Part shown: piece after piece, positions 37,412-45,518 of the stretch
How the letters are laid out: every line of letters starts with the position of its first letter
How positions within the stretch are numbered: position 1 is the first letter of the stretch
DNA from: Bacillus sp. B1-b2
Lineage (GTDB): Bacteria; Bacillota; Bacilli; Bacillales; Cytobacillaceae
Direction: 5' to 3'
Length of the DNA stretch: 64,000 nt
Assembly: GCF_009183415.1 (NCBI RefSeq)
Contig: NZ_WEHU01000004.1
Span: 62,001 to 126,000 of the forward strand
Made by a program: the position numbers and the translations under genes
The notes under the pieces: model-generated
The model's input: only the letters and a program-made list of their open reading frames with translations
Database searches by the model: none
Told to the model about the DNA's origin: nothing

Positions 37412-37519
37412 AAATTATAATCTATTGGGGAATTAGCAAAGCTATATAAGCTTACCACTGAAGCCTTACGCTATTATGATAAAATTGATTTATTCAAGCC
37501 TACTTTTGTAGATTCTTAA
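37412..37519 (+). pseudogene. MerR-family regulator remnant
   Basis: After GGAGG the sequence reads SIGELAKLYKLTTEALRYYD and KIDLFKPTFVDS, then stops. This is the first half of a MerR DNA-binding domain, but the start codon region has a stop (TAA) and the rest of the gene is missing. Confidence 0.7.
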
Positions 37520-37677
37520 AAACTATCGCTATTATAGCAACATGGTAATTATGTCGATTAAATATAATAGTGTATATTGGTACTCCTCTAAACCAAATAA
37601 AAGTAAAGAGACTTGGCAGACTATTACCCTAAATTTTCTTATCAGCATTTAAAGACAATAGAGTTTCTACTTAGGAA

Positions 37678-37722
37678 TTTCACAAGAATGGGAAATAATT
37701 CTATTATCCCATTCTTGTGAAA
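37678..37722. repeat. 16-bp perfect inverted repeat
   Basis: TTTCACAAGAATGGGA and TCCCATTCTTGTGAAA flank a 13-nt AT-rich loop. No T-run follows on either side, so a terminator is uncertain; it may be a relic of a small mobile element. Confidence 0.6.
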
Positions 37723-37960
37723 AATCAAAGAGACGTACTATGACTATTTACTCCAGTACTATTTAACAAGTAAGTTCATTGCTTTCCTATGAAATAATGC
37801 ATTCTAAGCATGAGATATGTAGGGAAGATTAAACTCATTTGAAACATTTTAAAAGCTGCTTTTTATGTTAAAGAGCAAAGCTAGAAATGATAAGCAAATT
37901 TACGAGACGAAATTCACTAATGAATTAGTATACGTTTTGCTGATTATTAAGGAGGATATT

Positions 37961-38326
37961 ATGCATTATTTATACTTACTACTTGCTATTGTTGGTGAAT
38001 TAATTGGTTCTTCTCTTTTAAAAGCATCAGAAGGATTTTCTAAGCTTTATCCAAGTGTTGGCGTAATTGTTGCCTTCACCTTTTCATTCTTCTTTTTATC
38101 CTTGTCTTTAAAAACCATTCCTTTGAACACAGCCTACGCTCTGTGGTCAGGATTAGGAATCATCGCAACGACCATCATCTCCGTTCTAATTTGGAAGAAA
38201 AAAATTAACGGTGCTAGTATTTTAGGGATTTTTTTAATTTTAGCTGGGGTTGTTATTTTAAACTTATTTGGTCCTGGTCATGGAGAAGTAGCAAGTAAAG
38301 AGGCTTCTGCACTGGAAGAGAAATAG
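37961..38326 (+). CDS. SMR/EmrE-family small multidrug transporter
   Basis: 121 aa from ATG 37961 after AAGGAGG; the upstream in-frame ATG adds a charged, non-membrane tail and is rejected. Four helices: MHYLYLLLAIVGELIGSSLL contains the conserved Glu14 of helix 1, and NTAYALWSGLGI and GASILGIFLILAGVVIL follow. A proton-coupled exporter of cations such as quaternary ammonium or guanidinium compounds. It appears as a single-gene unit. Confidence 0.88.
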   Translation: MHYLYLLLAIVGELIGSSLLKASEGFSKLYPSVGVIVAFTFSFFFLSLSLKTIPLNTAYALWSGLGIIATTIISVLIWKKKINGASILGIFLILAGVVILNLFGPGHGEVASKEASALEEK

Positions 38327-38352
38327 ACTGTCCCGCGGGACAGTCTATTTTA
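38325..38352 (+). terminator. Terminator after the SMR gene
   Basis: AGACTGTCCCGCGGGACAGTCT is a perfect palindrome overlapping the stop codon and followed by ATTTT. Confidence 0.7.
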
Positions 38353-38475
38353 AATTGAATAAAATGATTGATCATTAAGTGTATTATTTCTTGATTTATG
38401 TCCACTACGAATAGCTTGATGTTTTGAATGTCTAAGGCTTTATTAGATACTCCATTTTATTAAGTTCATTTAACA

Positions 38476-38917
38476 CTAATATTCTTCCTCTATACTTGAA
38501 ATCATGCTTATTCTTCTTTCATGTCTGCCACCTTCAAAATCAGCATCTAACCATGATTTTACAATCATTTTTGCAAGTTCACTTCCTACTACTCTTCCAC
38601 CAAGAGCTAATACATTTGTATTATTATGTTGCTTAGAAAGCTGTGCTGTGAACGGCTCACTACAAACGACTGCACGAATTCCCTTTACCTTGTTAGCTGC
38701 AATTGAGATTCCTACTCCTGTACCACAGATGAGAATGCCTGCTCTACGTTTCCAGCTAAAACGTCTTCTGCTACTTTTTTTCCATAGTCGGATAATCCTT
38801 GCAATCCCCTCCTTGTGGAAAATATTCGACTACTTCATGACCAAGGTCTCTTACATATGTAGCAATCTCTTCTCGTAAGATTTCTCCTCCATAATCACAA
38901 CCTAATGCCATTTTCAT
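38476..38917 (-). pseudogene. rpiB: Ribose-5-phosphate isomerase B, frameshifted
   Basis: From ATG 38917 the minus strand reads KMALGCDYGGEILREEI, then DYP|DYGKKVAEDVLAGN, then AGILICGTGVGISIAANKVK and KQHNNTNVLALGGR, to the stop at 38476. The blocks are in different frames; at least two one-base deletions break the gene. The order and content match RpiB/LacAB isomerases. Confidence 0.85.
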
Positions 38918-38959
38918 TGGTGGAACCCCCTTTTAATCTCTTACTTTATATTATTATCA

Positions 38960-39120
38960 CTATATAAATAGGTCTAAAATTACTATACAAGCTAATCCTA
39001 CCACAAATGAGATAGTAGCAAGAACAGTATATGTTCCAACTGTTTCTTTTCATGTCATTCCTGAATTTTTTTACAATCAAGAAGACTGCGTCATTTACAA
39101 GAACAGATGGCGCTTCCACA
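38960..39120 (-). pseudogene. GntP-type permease C-terminal remnant
   Basis: The minus strand reads VEAPSVLVNDAVFLIVKKF, shifts frame, then KETVGTYTVLATISFVVG and ends LDLFI-stop at 38960. VND-x-FW and KET-x-x-TYTVLATI are typical of the end of gluconate/H+ symporters. Only about 50 codons survive, next to the rpiB relic, so a sugar-acid operon has decayed here. Confidence 0.6.
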
Positions 39121-39265
39121 ACAAGACATGAGTGTACTATTCTAAAATCAAATCATGTTTACTATTAATTTTATTATATGTTATTCAAGTCCTTTTACCT
39201 AGTTCCTTTTGCCATGCGTTCTTATCCTTATTTATGATACAATAATCCGCATGGAGGTGAACATA

Positions 39266-40387
39266 ATGGGAGATTTAAAAGGTTGGACTTCCCAATGGGA
39301 AAGGTTCATTTATTCCTTTCAACAGTTTAATTGGATTGATTTAGGAATTGCTCTATTAATCTTTCTCGTTTTCTTAGGGTTTAGAAAATTATTTACTAAA
39401 TATATTTATAAGCTTATTTTGTCACTTGCTTCTAAATTACCTGTGGAGACAGTATCAAAAGTATTGCTAGCATTTGAGAAGCCATTACGTTGGTTTTGGG
39501 TGATTATAGGGACTTACTTAGCCTTAGAATATTTACCATTCACAATAACGACCACAAATTTCGTTCAGCAAATTTATAAATCGTTTATTGTGAGCTTAAT
39601 TGGATGGGGACTGTTTAACTATTTTACAGATCGTTCCAATCCATTTGAAAAATTGGTTGCGAGAACAAAGCTAGATGCAGATAGCATGCTTATCCCATTT
39701 TTAGCTAGGATTATCCGTGTTCTTATTGTACTTTTAACAGCCGTTACAATTTTGGGAATTTGGGAGATTCAGATTGGTGCATTTGTTGCTGGTTTAGGAG
39801 TAGCTGGACTAGCATTCTCACTAGCAGCACAAGATACAGTGGCAAACTTCTTTGGTGGGGTAGTAATCATTACCGAGAAACCTTTTTCGAAAGGAGATTG
39901 GATTAAAACACCTTCTGTTGAAGGAACAGTCGAGGATATTACCTTCCGTAGTACACAGATTCGTACTTTTGAAGATTCTGTTGTAACGGTTCCAAATTCA
40001 AAGCTTTCCAATGAAGCGATCATAAACTGGTCCAAGATGGGAAAGAGACAAGTAAGCTTTGACCTAGCAATTTCCTATAAAACACCGAATGATAAGTTAC
40101 AAGCAGCTATTACAGAAATTGATCAAATGCTTCGTGACCATCAAGGAGTACATCCAGATGTAGTGATGGTTAAATTCAGAGAGTTTAAGGATTATAGTCT
40201 TGGAGTCTTTGTTTACTACTTTACGAAGACAACTGTTTGGAATGAGTATTTGACAGTGAAACAGGATACAAATCTACAGATTCTTGAGATCTTGGCTCGT
40301 CATGGGGTGGAGATTGCTATTCCTAGTCAGCAGGTTTATTTGCCTGAACAGGGAAATGATAAGAATTTAGTTGTGGGGGATAATTAG
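39266..40387 (+). CDS. MscS-family mechanosensitive channel
   Basis: 373 aa from ATG 39266, with GGAGGTGA upstream. Several N-terminal helices, then the pore-lining helix AGLGVAGLAFSLAAQDTVANFFGG and the beta domain with KGDWIKTPSVEGTVEDITFRS and TVPNSKLSNEAI. It opens on hypo-osmotic shock to release solutes. No partner genes nearby. Confidence 0.93.
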   Translation: MGDLKGWTSQWERFIYSFQQFNWIDLGIALLIFLVFLGFRKLFTKYIYKLILSLASKLPVETVSKVLLAFEKPLRWFWVIIGTYLALEYLPFTITTTNFVQQIYKSFIVSLIGWGLFNYFTDRSNPFEKLVARTKLDADSMLIPFLARIIRVLIVLLTAVTILGIWEIQIGAFVAGLGVAGLAFSLAAQDTVANFFGGVVIITEKPFSKGDWIKTPSVEGTVEDITFRSTQIRTFEDSVVTVPNSKLSNEAIINWSKMGKRQVSFDLAISYKTPNDKLQAAITEIDQMLRDHQGVHPDVVMVKFREFKDYSLGVFVYYFTKTTVWNEYLTVKQDTNLQILEILARHGVEIAIPSQQVYLPEQGNDKNLVVGDN

Positions 40388-40469
40388 ATTGATGTTTTTG
40401 TGAGGGCAGCCCTGTTGTGGGTCTGTTCTCTTTTTTTGAATAAAGGGGGGCTTCATTTTCTTTACTCTT

Positions 40470-40632
40470 TGGCATTCAGGATACTTCTCTCTTCTCTTGA
40501 CTATACTTTTCTCTGCTCTACGGGCATTGAAGAGCCTTCTCTCTTCCCTTGGCTTACTTCTTTCTGCTCTTTGGGCTGTGAGGAGGGCTCTCTCTTCCCT
40601 TGACTTTGCTTTTTTCTGTTCTTTAGGCAGTG
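40470..40632. repeat. Short degenerate tandem array, 51-52 bp period
   Basis: Anchors GGCATTCAG (40471), GGCATTGAAG (40523), GGCTGTGAGG (40574) and GGCAGTGAC (40626) are 52, 51 and 52 bp apart, with pyrimidine-rich TCTCTCTTC-CCTTG-type filler between. The array sits between convergent genes (MscS and HxlR) and shares its period with the array at 61 kb. Confidence 0.65.
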
Positions 40633-40657
40633 ACTAATCAAGATTTACTACCTTATT

Positions 40658-41023
40658 CTATTTAGTATTCACAATATCCTCAATATCAACATCCAACACG
40701 TTCTCAATATAATCCTTACCCCATTCATACATAGAATCCAGGATTGGCATAAGATTTCTACCATGCTCTGTCAGTGAATATTCCACTTTCGGAGGGACAA
40801 CTGGATATACCTCGCGATGAATAATATGATGTGCTTCTAATTCTCGTAATTGATTGACTAGCATTCTTTGCGTAATTCCAGGTATCATTGTTTTTAATTC
40901 TCCAAAACGCTTTGTTCCTTCTTTGCCTAAATGCCATAGTATCAACATTTTCCATTTACCACCAATAATAGCAAGTGTTAATTCCTTCTCACAGTTAAAT
41001 TCTTTCTCTTCAAAATGTGGCAT
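40658..41023 (-). CDS. hxlR: HxlR-family transcriptional regulator
   Basis: 121 aa from ATG 41023, 8 nt after GGGAGG. Winged-helix DUF24/HxlR domain: [39 protein letters not shown] and [14 protein letters not shown]. Divergent from hxlAB, which in B. subtilis HxlR activates in response to formaldehyde. The Cys in FNCEKE is the conserved sensor cysteine of the family. Confidence 0.92.
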   Translation of the reverse strand: MPHFEEKEFNCEKELTLAIIGGKWKMLILWHLGKEGTKRFGELKTMIPGITQRMLVNQLRELEAHHIIHREVYPVVPPKVEYSLTEHGRNLMPILDSMYEWGKDYIENVLDVDIEDIVNTK

Positions 41024-41050
41024 AACCAAATCCTCCCTTATTTCGTCTAT

Positions 41051-41118
41051 AGTATACTTTTAGACACTATATGCTTTAAAAGTGCATACTTTTATTTTTC
41101 TAATGTACTAAGTATACT
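41051..41118. promoter_or_regulatory. Candidate HxlR binding region
   Basis: The hxlR-hxlA gap holds three similar elements, AGTATACTTT (41051), AGTGCATACTTTT (41081) and AGTATACT (41111), at 30-bp steps. HxlR is known to bind two direct-repeat sites upstream of hxlAB; these are the likely equivalents. Confidence 0.55.
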
Positions 41119-41201
41119 AAGCAATAAGCAAGGAAGTAAATGTATTTCTAAAACGTGATTAGTAATAGAAAAATAAACTATTTAATAGGGAGAGATTGTG
41201 G

Positions 41202-41834
41202 ATGAAATTACAATTAGCATTAGACTTAGTGGACATTCAAGGAGCTATTGATGTAGTAAAAGAAGTAGAAGGATTTGTAGATGTAGTAGAAATCGGAACT
41301 CCTGTTATTATTAACGAAGGCTTACGAGCAGTTAAAGAATTAAAAGCAGCATTTCCTGACCTAACTGTATTAGCTGACTTAAAAATCATGGACGCAGCAG
41401 GCTATGAAGTAAGCCAAGCTTCTGCAGCAGGTGCTGATATTGTAACAATCTTAGCAGCAGCAGAAGATGAATCAATCAAAGGTGCTGTAGAAGAAGCAAA
41501 AAAACAAAACAAACAAATTCTTGCAGATATGATTGCAGTTAAAAATCTTGCAACTCGTGCAAAAGAATTAGATGAACTAGGCGTAGATTATATTTGTGTT
41601 CACACTGGCTATGACCTACAAGCAGTTGGAAAAAATTCTTTCGAAGATCTTGCAACAATCAAGAGTGTTGTGAAAAACTCAAAAACTGCTATTGCAGGTG
41701 GAATTAAATTAGAAACACTTTCAGAAGTAATTAGCCATCAACCAGACCTAATTATTGTAGGCGGAGGAATTACTAGCAAGGAAGATAAAAAAGCTGCTGC
41801 TGAAGAAATGCAAAAGCTAATTAAACAAGGTTAA
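41202..41834 (+). CDS. hxlA: 3-hexulose-6-phosphate synthase
   Basis: 210 aa from ATG 41202 after GGGAGAG; the TTG at 41196 lacks a ribosome site and 210 aa matches the family. KLQLALDLVDIQGAIDVVKE, VLADLKIMDAAGYE and IAGGIKLETL are typical of the HPS/KGPDC barrel. It condenses formaldehyde with ribulose-5-phosphate, the first step of RuMP detoxification. Confidence 0.95.
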   Translation: MKLQLALDLVDIQGAIDVVKEVEGFVDVVEIGTPVIINEGLRAVKELKAAFPDLTVLADLKIMDAAGYEVSQASAAGADIVTILAAAEDESIKGAVEEAKKQNKQILADMIAVKNLATRAKELDELGVDYICVHTGYDLQAVGKNSFEDLATIKSVVKNSKTAIAGGIKLETLSEVISHQPDLIIVGGGITSKEDKKAAAEEMQKLIKQG

Positions 41835-41840
41835 TATAAG

Positions 41841-42398
41841 ATGGAAACTACCTCTTATTTAGCTAAAGTGGTTCAAGAGCTCCAGAATACTGTCCATCAG
41901 ATTGCAGAAGAACAAGCGGAACAGCTTCTACAACAATTGCTTTCTTCTAAGAAAATCTTTGTTACCGGTGCAGGTCGTTCTGGTTTAATGGGGAAAGCTT
42001 TTGTTATGCGTATGATGCATATGGGCTTAGATGCCTATGTGGTTGGTGAAACAGTTACGGCAAACTTAGAAAAGGGAGATTTGCTGATTATCGGGACTGG
42101 ATCTGGGGAAACAAAAACCTTAGTTCCAATAGCCGAAAAAGCGAAGAGCCTTGGAGGGAAAGTTGCAGCTGTTACCATTGCTCCTGAATCAACGATTGGA
42201 AAATTAGCGGATATTATTGTGACATTGCCTGGTCAAATTAAAGATCAGTCTGAAGGGGAGTATAAGACAATACAGCCAATGGGATCGTTATTTGAGCAAA
42301 CTATGTTGCTGTTTTATGATGCTTTGATTTTGCGTGTGATGGAGGAGAAAGGGTTAGATTCTGATAGGATGTATGGGAAGCATGCTAATTTAGAGTAG
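41841..42398 (+). CDS. hxlB: 6-phospho-3-hexuloisomerase
   Basis: 185 aa, 6 bp after hxlA. SIS fold: KKIFVTGAGRSGLMGKAFVMR, GSGETKTLVPIAEKAKSLGG and the tail ending HANLE. It turns hexulose-6-phosphate into fructose-6-phosphate and completes the formaldehyde route with HxlA. Confidence 0.95.
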   Translation: METTSYLAKVVQELQNTVHQIAEEQAEQLLQQLLSSKKIFVTGAGRSGLMGKAFVMRMMHMGLDAYVVGETVTANLEKGDLLIIGTGSGETKTLVPIAEKAKSLGGKVAAVTIAPESTIGKLADIIVTLPGQIKDQSEGEYKTIQPMGSLFEQTMLLFYDALILRVMEEKGLDSDRMYGKHANLE

Positions 42399-42454
42399 TG
42401 TGTTGATTTAGTTTTTCTTGATGTTAATGTATTTTTATAGCATTGCATTCCAAT

Positions 42455-42508
42455 GGAGGAAGAATTCTAGTCAGATATTTCATTGATGGAATAATTCCTC
42501 CCTTTTTT
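42455..42508 (+). terminator. Terminator after hxlAB
   Basis: GGAGGAAGAATTC and GGAATAATTCCTCC form an imperfect stem with a 20-nt loop, followed by CCTTTTTT. Confidence 0.65.
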
Positions 42509-42548
42509 GGATTCTCAGAACTTTGTTTAATAGTATTAAAATAAGAAA

Positions 42549-43163
42549 TTAGTATAATATTACATAACCGATCCACTTAATGTATTCTGATAAAACAAAT
42601 CGTTTACTTTCTTTGCTATTCCACCAGTATGCAGGATTGTATTTTTCAGATGCAATATATGTAAGATTGATTTCCTTATCCTTGTAGACTTTATTAAAAA
42701 TATATTTACTTCTACTTGTATGAAAATCATTGGTTATAACAATCGCAGATTTGAAGTTCCTTTCTGTCATAATGTTTAGGGTTAAGGTTGCATTTGTATA
42801 TGTACTATCAGCTTTATCTTCATAAATTATTTTTTCCTTTGGTATGTTACTTCTCATTAAGTTTATTTCGTACTCAGTAAATTCACTAGAATTAGATAGA
42901 ATAAAATAATCTCCATACCCCTCTTGATATAGCTCGACTCCCTTTTCCAACCTTCCTTCTGATCCACTTAAGATGATAATTGCATCTGATTTTTGGGGTT
43001 CCTCATCATCAATCACTAATAGTTTACCAGCATTCAAACTGAAAATAAGAATGGTGATTATTATACAACTTGTCAATATAATCATCATATTCCTTCTCTT
43101 TATAGACTTTGTTTTGTATCTATCTAACCTACTTTTATTAATTTCTGTATTATTTGAAACCAT
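42549..43163 (-). CDS. YdcF-like (DUF218) membrane protein
   Basis: 204 aa from ATG 43163; GAGGG lies just upstream. One membrane helix (about residues 27-46) is followed by an extracellular DUF218 domain: SDAIIILSGSEGRLEKGVELY, DKADSTYTNATLT and AIVITNDFHTSRSKYIF. The family binds nucleotides or has envelope roles; substrate unknown. The 43182-43424 gap holds a minus-strand relic (FRPALIPLWSWISFLGIAII) that I cannot assign. Confidence 0.8.
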   Translation of the reverse strand: MVSNNTEINKSRLDRYKTKSIKRRNMMIILTSCIIITILIFSLNAGKLLVIDDEEPQKSDAIIILSGSEGRLEKGVELYQEGYGDYFILSNSSEFTEYEINLMRSNIPKEKIIYEDKADSTYTNATLTLNIMTERNFKSAIVITNDFHTSRSKYIFNKVYKDKEINLTYIASEKYNPAYWWNSKESKRFVLSEYIKWIGYVILY

Positions 43164-43424
43164 AAGTCCCTCACACACCACATTTTTACCTATATATGGA
43201 TATCCTATCTAATAATCAAGATTATAGCAATACCTAAGAAAGATATCCAACTCCAAAGTGGTATAAGAGCTGGTCTAAAAGCATTTACCTATAATCTTAT
43301 GGATTATTCAATGTCATGTCTCTTTTGTATTGCTTACTTCAACATAGAAAATTCTCAGCCAGTCGAGTTTATATTGTTATCTCCACCGATACTGCAAGTA
43401 ACATTCCATATACAACAGACAAAA

Positions 43425-43458
43425 AAACTCCTTCCATCAAGGAAGAAGTTTTACAATA
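43425..43458 (-). terminator. Terminator after the GNAT-thioredoxin gene
   Basis: On the minus strand AAACTTCTTCC and GGAAGGAGTTT form an 11-bp stem with one G-U pair and a 5-nt loop, followed by TTTT. Confidence 0.8.
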
Positions 43459-43464
43459 CCTTAT

Positions 43465-44481
43465 CTATGCGCCAATTATTTCTGCAACAGTCCCCTTAAA
43501 ACTCTCATAAACATAACCCCAAATCTCAGAATCAGTACGATACATCTCTCTCAAATCTACAAACATTGCCTCCTGCTTCTCCGCAAAAGTAGGATCGTCC
43601 TTATCTGGCAGTGCCGCTCTCACTTTATTTACAATCTCTTGTACTTCCGGAGCACGTGGCCCCCATTTCCCAACTATCTCACCTTGATCATTAAGAATTA
43701 ATACCATCGGAATAGCACGTCCGCCATTTGTTAGATGACGATCAATCAAGTCTGTATCAGCATCTCTAAGTGCTACACGCATTTCTAAACCAGATGCTTC
43801 CACTAATTTACGAAGAACTGGATTAATCACCATCGCATCTCCACACCAGTCCTCCGTGATAGTTAGAAAGTGCAGGGAATGCTTCTTTAACTCTTCTACA
43901 AATCCGTCATTTGGCAAGGTAAAGTTATTGTAAACTTCAAAGCTTTCTTCTTTCAATGTGCTCATACCATCCATATAAACTTGAATAGTTTGGCCTTCTT
44001 CATAATATTGTTGTTCTGATTTCATCTCTTTCTCCCCTTTTTTCCATTGATATAAGATATCAGGTAAATTCTCTTCATTTTCATAACCACTACCTATTAT
44101 CTCAAATCCATTCTTTTCGTAAAAGAATTGTGCTCGTTTGTTCACTTCAAAGGTGTATAACTGCAGACTCTCTTTGGCTTGTTCCTTGGCCAGTTTTAAT
44201 AATAACTTTCCTATTCCCATTCCTTGATAGTCCTGATGAATATAAAGCTGACTTATTTCTGCATCATGAAAAGCAATCATACCAGCCACTGTTCCATCAA
44301 TAAGTGCTAAATATACTTGATATTCCTTTATCAAAATTTCATTTAAGAAGGAAACGTGATTTTTAAAAGAATGAATTTCCTTTTGACCGATGGCTTGCTC
44401 TTTGCTATTTCTCCACATTTCCAATGTTTCTTCTGCATATTTACTTTCATATGGTATGATAATTGGCTTCACTACACTCAT
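43465..44481 (-). CDS. GNAT acetyltransferase fused to a thioredoxin-like domain
   Basis: 338 aa, ATG 44481. Residues 1-150 are a GNAT fold with the acetyl-CoA loop HQDYQGMGIGKLLL. From Met153 (MKSEQQYYEEGQTIQVYMDG) a thioredoxin-like domain follows, with EDWCGDA in place of CxxC and the cis-Pro-like GGRAIPMVL. AAAAAGGGGAG lies just before the internal ATG, so the second domain probably also has its own start. The fusion looks like loss of a stop between two neighbouring genes. Function of either part unknown. Confidence 0.8.
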   Translation of the reverse strand: MSVVKPIIIPYESKYAEETLEMWRNSKEQAIGQKEIHSFKNHVSFLNEILIKEYQVYLALIDGTVAGMIAFHDAEISQLYIHQDYQGMGIGKLLLKLAKEQAKESLQLYTFEVNKRAQFFYEKNGFEIIGSGYENEENLPDILYQWKKGEKEMKSEQQYYEEGQTIQVYMDGMSTLKEESFEVYNNFTLPNDGFVEELKKHSLHFLTITEDWCGDAMVINPVLRKLVEASGLEMRVALRDADTDLIDRHLTNGGRAIPMVLILNDQGEIVGKWGPRAPEVQEIVNKVRAALPDKDDPTFAEKQEAMFVDLREMYRTDSEIWGYVYESFKGTVAEIIGA

Positions 44482-44534
44482 TCGCCTCCCCCCTCTTTAT
44501 CTAAGGTATGAATTTCACAACTATCCATTCTTCT

Positions 44535-44795
44535 TCACTTTAAATCTTACCATTAAAAGAAGAAAGCCAATAATAGGGATACCGAATGGAAGATAAGATG
44601 AAGATACAGCTTTAATAAAGCATGGAAGCCTTTCTTCTCGCCTCCTATTTATATAAACAGAAGCATAGAGAATGTAAAGACTGATCCAAATTACAGTAGC
44701 AAGTAATATAGCAATTCAAGCATCTTTGTTTGCATCTAAGCCCATTCCAATAAAAATAGAGCTACCTAATTGGAATGTTACACTCATAATCTTTT
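44535..44795 (-). pseudogene. GerAB-type spore germination permease relic
   Basis: The minus strand reads MSVTFQLGSSIFIGMGLDAN, then KDA-stop-IAILLATVIWISLYI and on to SYLPFGIPIIGFLLLMVRFK. Start and end resemble GerAB permeases, but the middle is missing and a TGA replaces a Trp codon. It supports a spore-forming host. Confidence 0.6.
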
Positions 44796-44950
44796 ACCAA
44801 TATTCCATGAAATTTTTCGAGTAGTGAAGTCATTAGTGTACGTAAGATTTCTTTAATCTTATCCTTCCTTAACCTTTATGGGTCGAAATCATTACTCCTA
44901 CCTAATATTTAGTAATTCAATATAATTTCCCCTGAGAAAATTATATGAAA

Positions 44951-44989
44951 AAGAAACTGTTTCTCCATAATGGCACAGTTTCTTCTACT
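44951..44989 (-). terminator. Terminator after the DinB gene
   Basis: AAGAAACTGT and ACAGTTTCTT form a 10-bp stem with a 14-nt loop; the minus strand continues TTTTC. Confidence 0.8.
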
Positions 44990-44996
44990 CCTAATA

Positions 44997-45461
44997 TTAT
45001 TCAAACATTGGAATCCCAGGATCCTTGTTCAAACAGTGAACAAGCATTGCATGTAGTTGGCCTCTATGATGGTAAAAGTGACCCAATGTTTCGAGAAGCC
45101 ATTCATATCTAGTATACGTTACTCCCCAATAGGAAGTTGCTGGCTGCAGCCAATCTTCATCAGAAAGGTATTCGCAATTTCTTTTTATTTGTTGAAAATG
45201 ATGCTGCAACCCAAGTCTAATATCATGTAATGTTTTGTAGGATATGCTGTAATAAAAATTCTGCATTTCCTCTTGTGTGGCTCCATTCGCAATATGCCAA
45301 TCTGCTTCACAAAGAACAGCCAAATGCTCAAGCAGCTCCCCAATAGAATGCTTGTTATTCGTGGGACGTTTTTGTAAATCTTCCTCTGTTAGCTGATCCA
45401 TTATTTTTAATATCGTGTCTATCGCCATTTCTATTTGATGTAGAACACTATTGTAATTCAT
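44997..45461 (-). CDS. DinB-family protein
   Basis: 154 aa from ATG 45461 after GAGGAGACTT; the longer frame enters the neighbouring terminator. Four-helix DinB/YfiT-like fold with the metal-binding His pattern: NKHSIGELLEHLAVL, then GHFYHHRGQLHAML. A thiol-transferase or metal-dependent role is possible; the true substrate is unknown. Confidence 0.85.
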   Translation of the reverse strand: MNYNSVLHQIEMAIDTILKIMDQLTEEDLQKRPTNNKHSIGELLEHLAVLCEADWHIANGATQEEMQNFYYSISYKTLHDIRLGLQHHFQQIKRNCEYLSDEDWLQPATSYWGVTYTRYEWLLETLGHFYHHRGQLHAMLVHCLNKDPGIPMFE

Positions 45462-45477
45462 AAGTCTCCTCTTTTTG

Positions 45478-45510
45478 GAAAAAACGGGTTTGCCTATATG
45501 CAAACCCGTT
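45478..45510 (-). terminator. Terminator after the MFS gene
   Basis: AACGGGTTTGC and GCAAACCCGTT form a perfect 11-bp stem with a 6-nt loop, followed on the minus strand by TTTTTT. Confidence 0.92.
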
Positions 45511-45518
45511 ACCTCTAT

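Noticed and set aside
37678-37722. 16-bp inverted repeat as terminal repeats of a mobile element
   Set aside because: The arms are only 13 nt apart and no flanking duplication or transposase fits; kept only as an inverted repeat.
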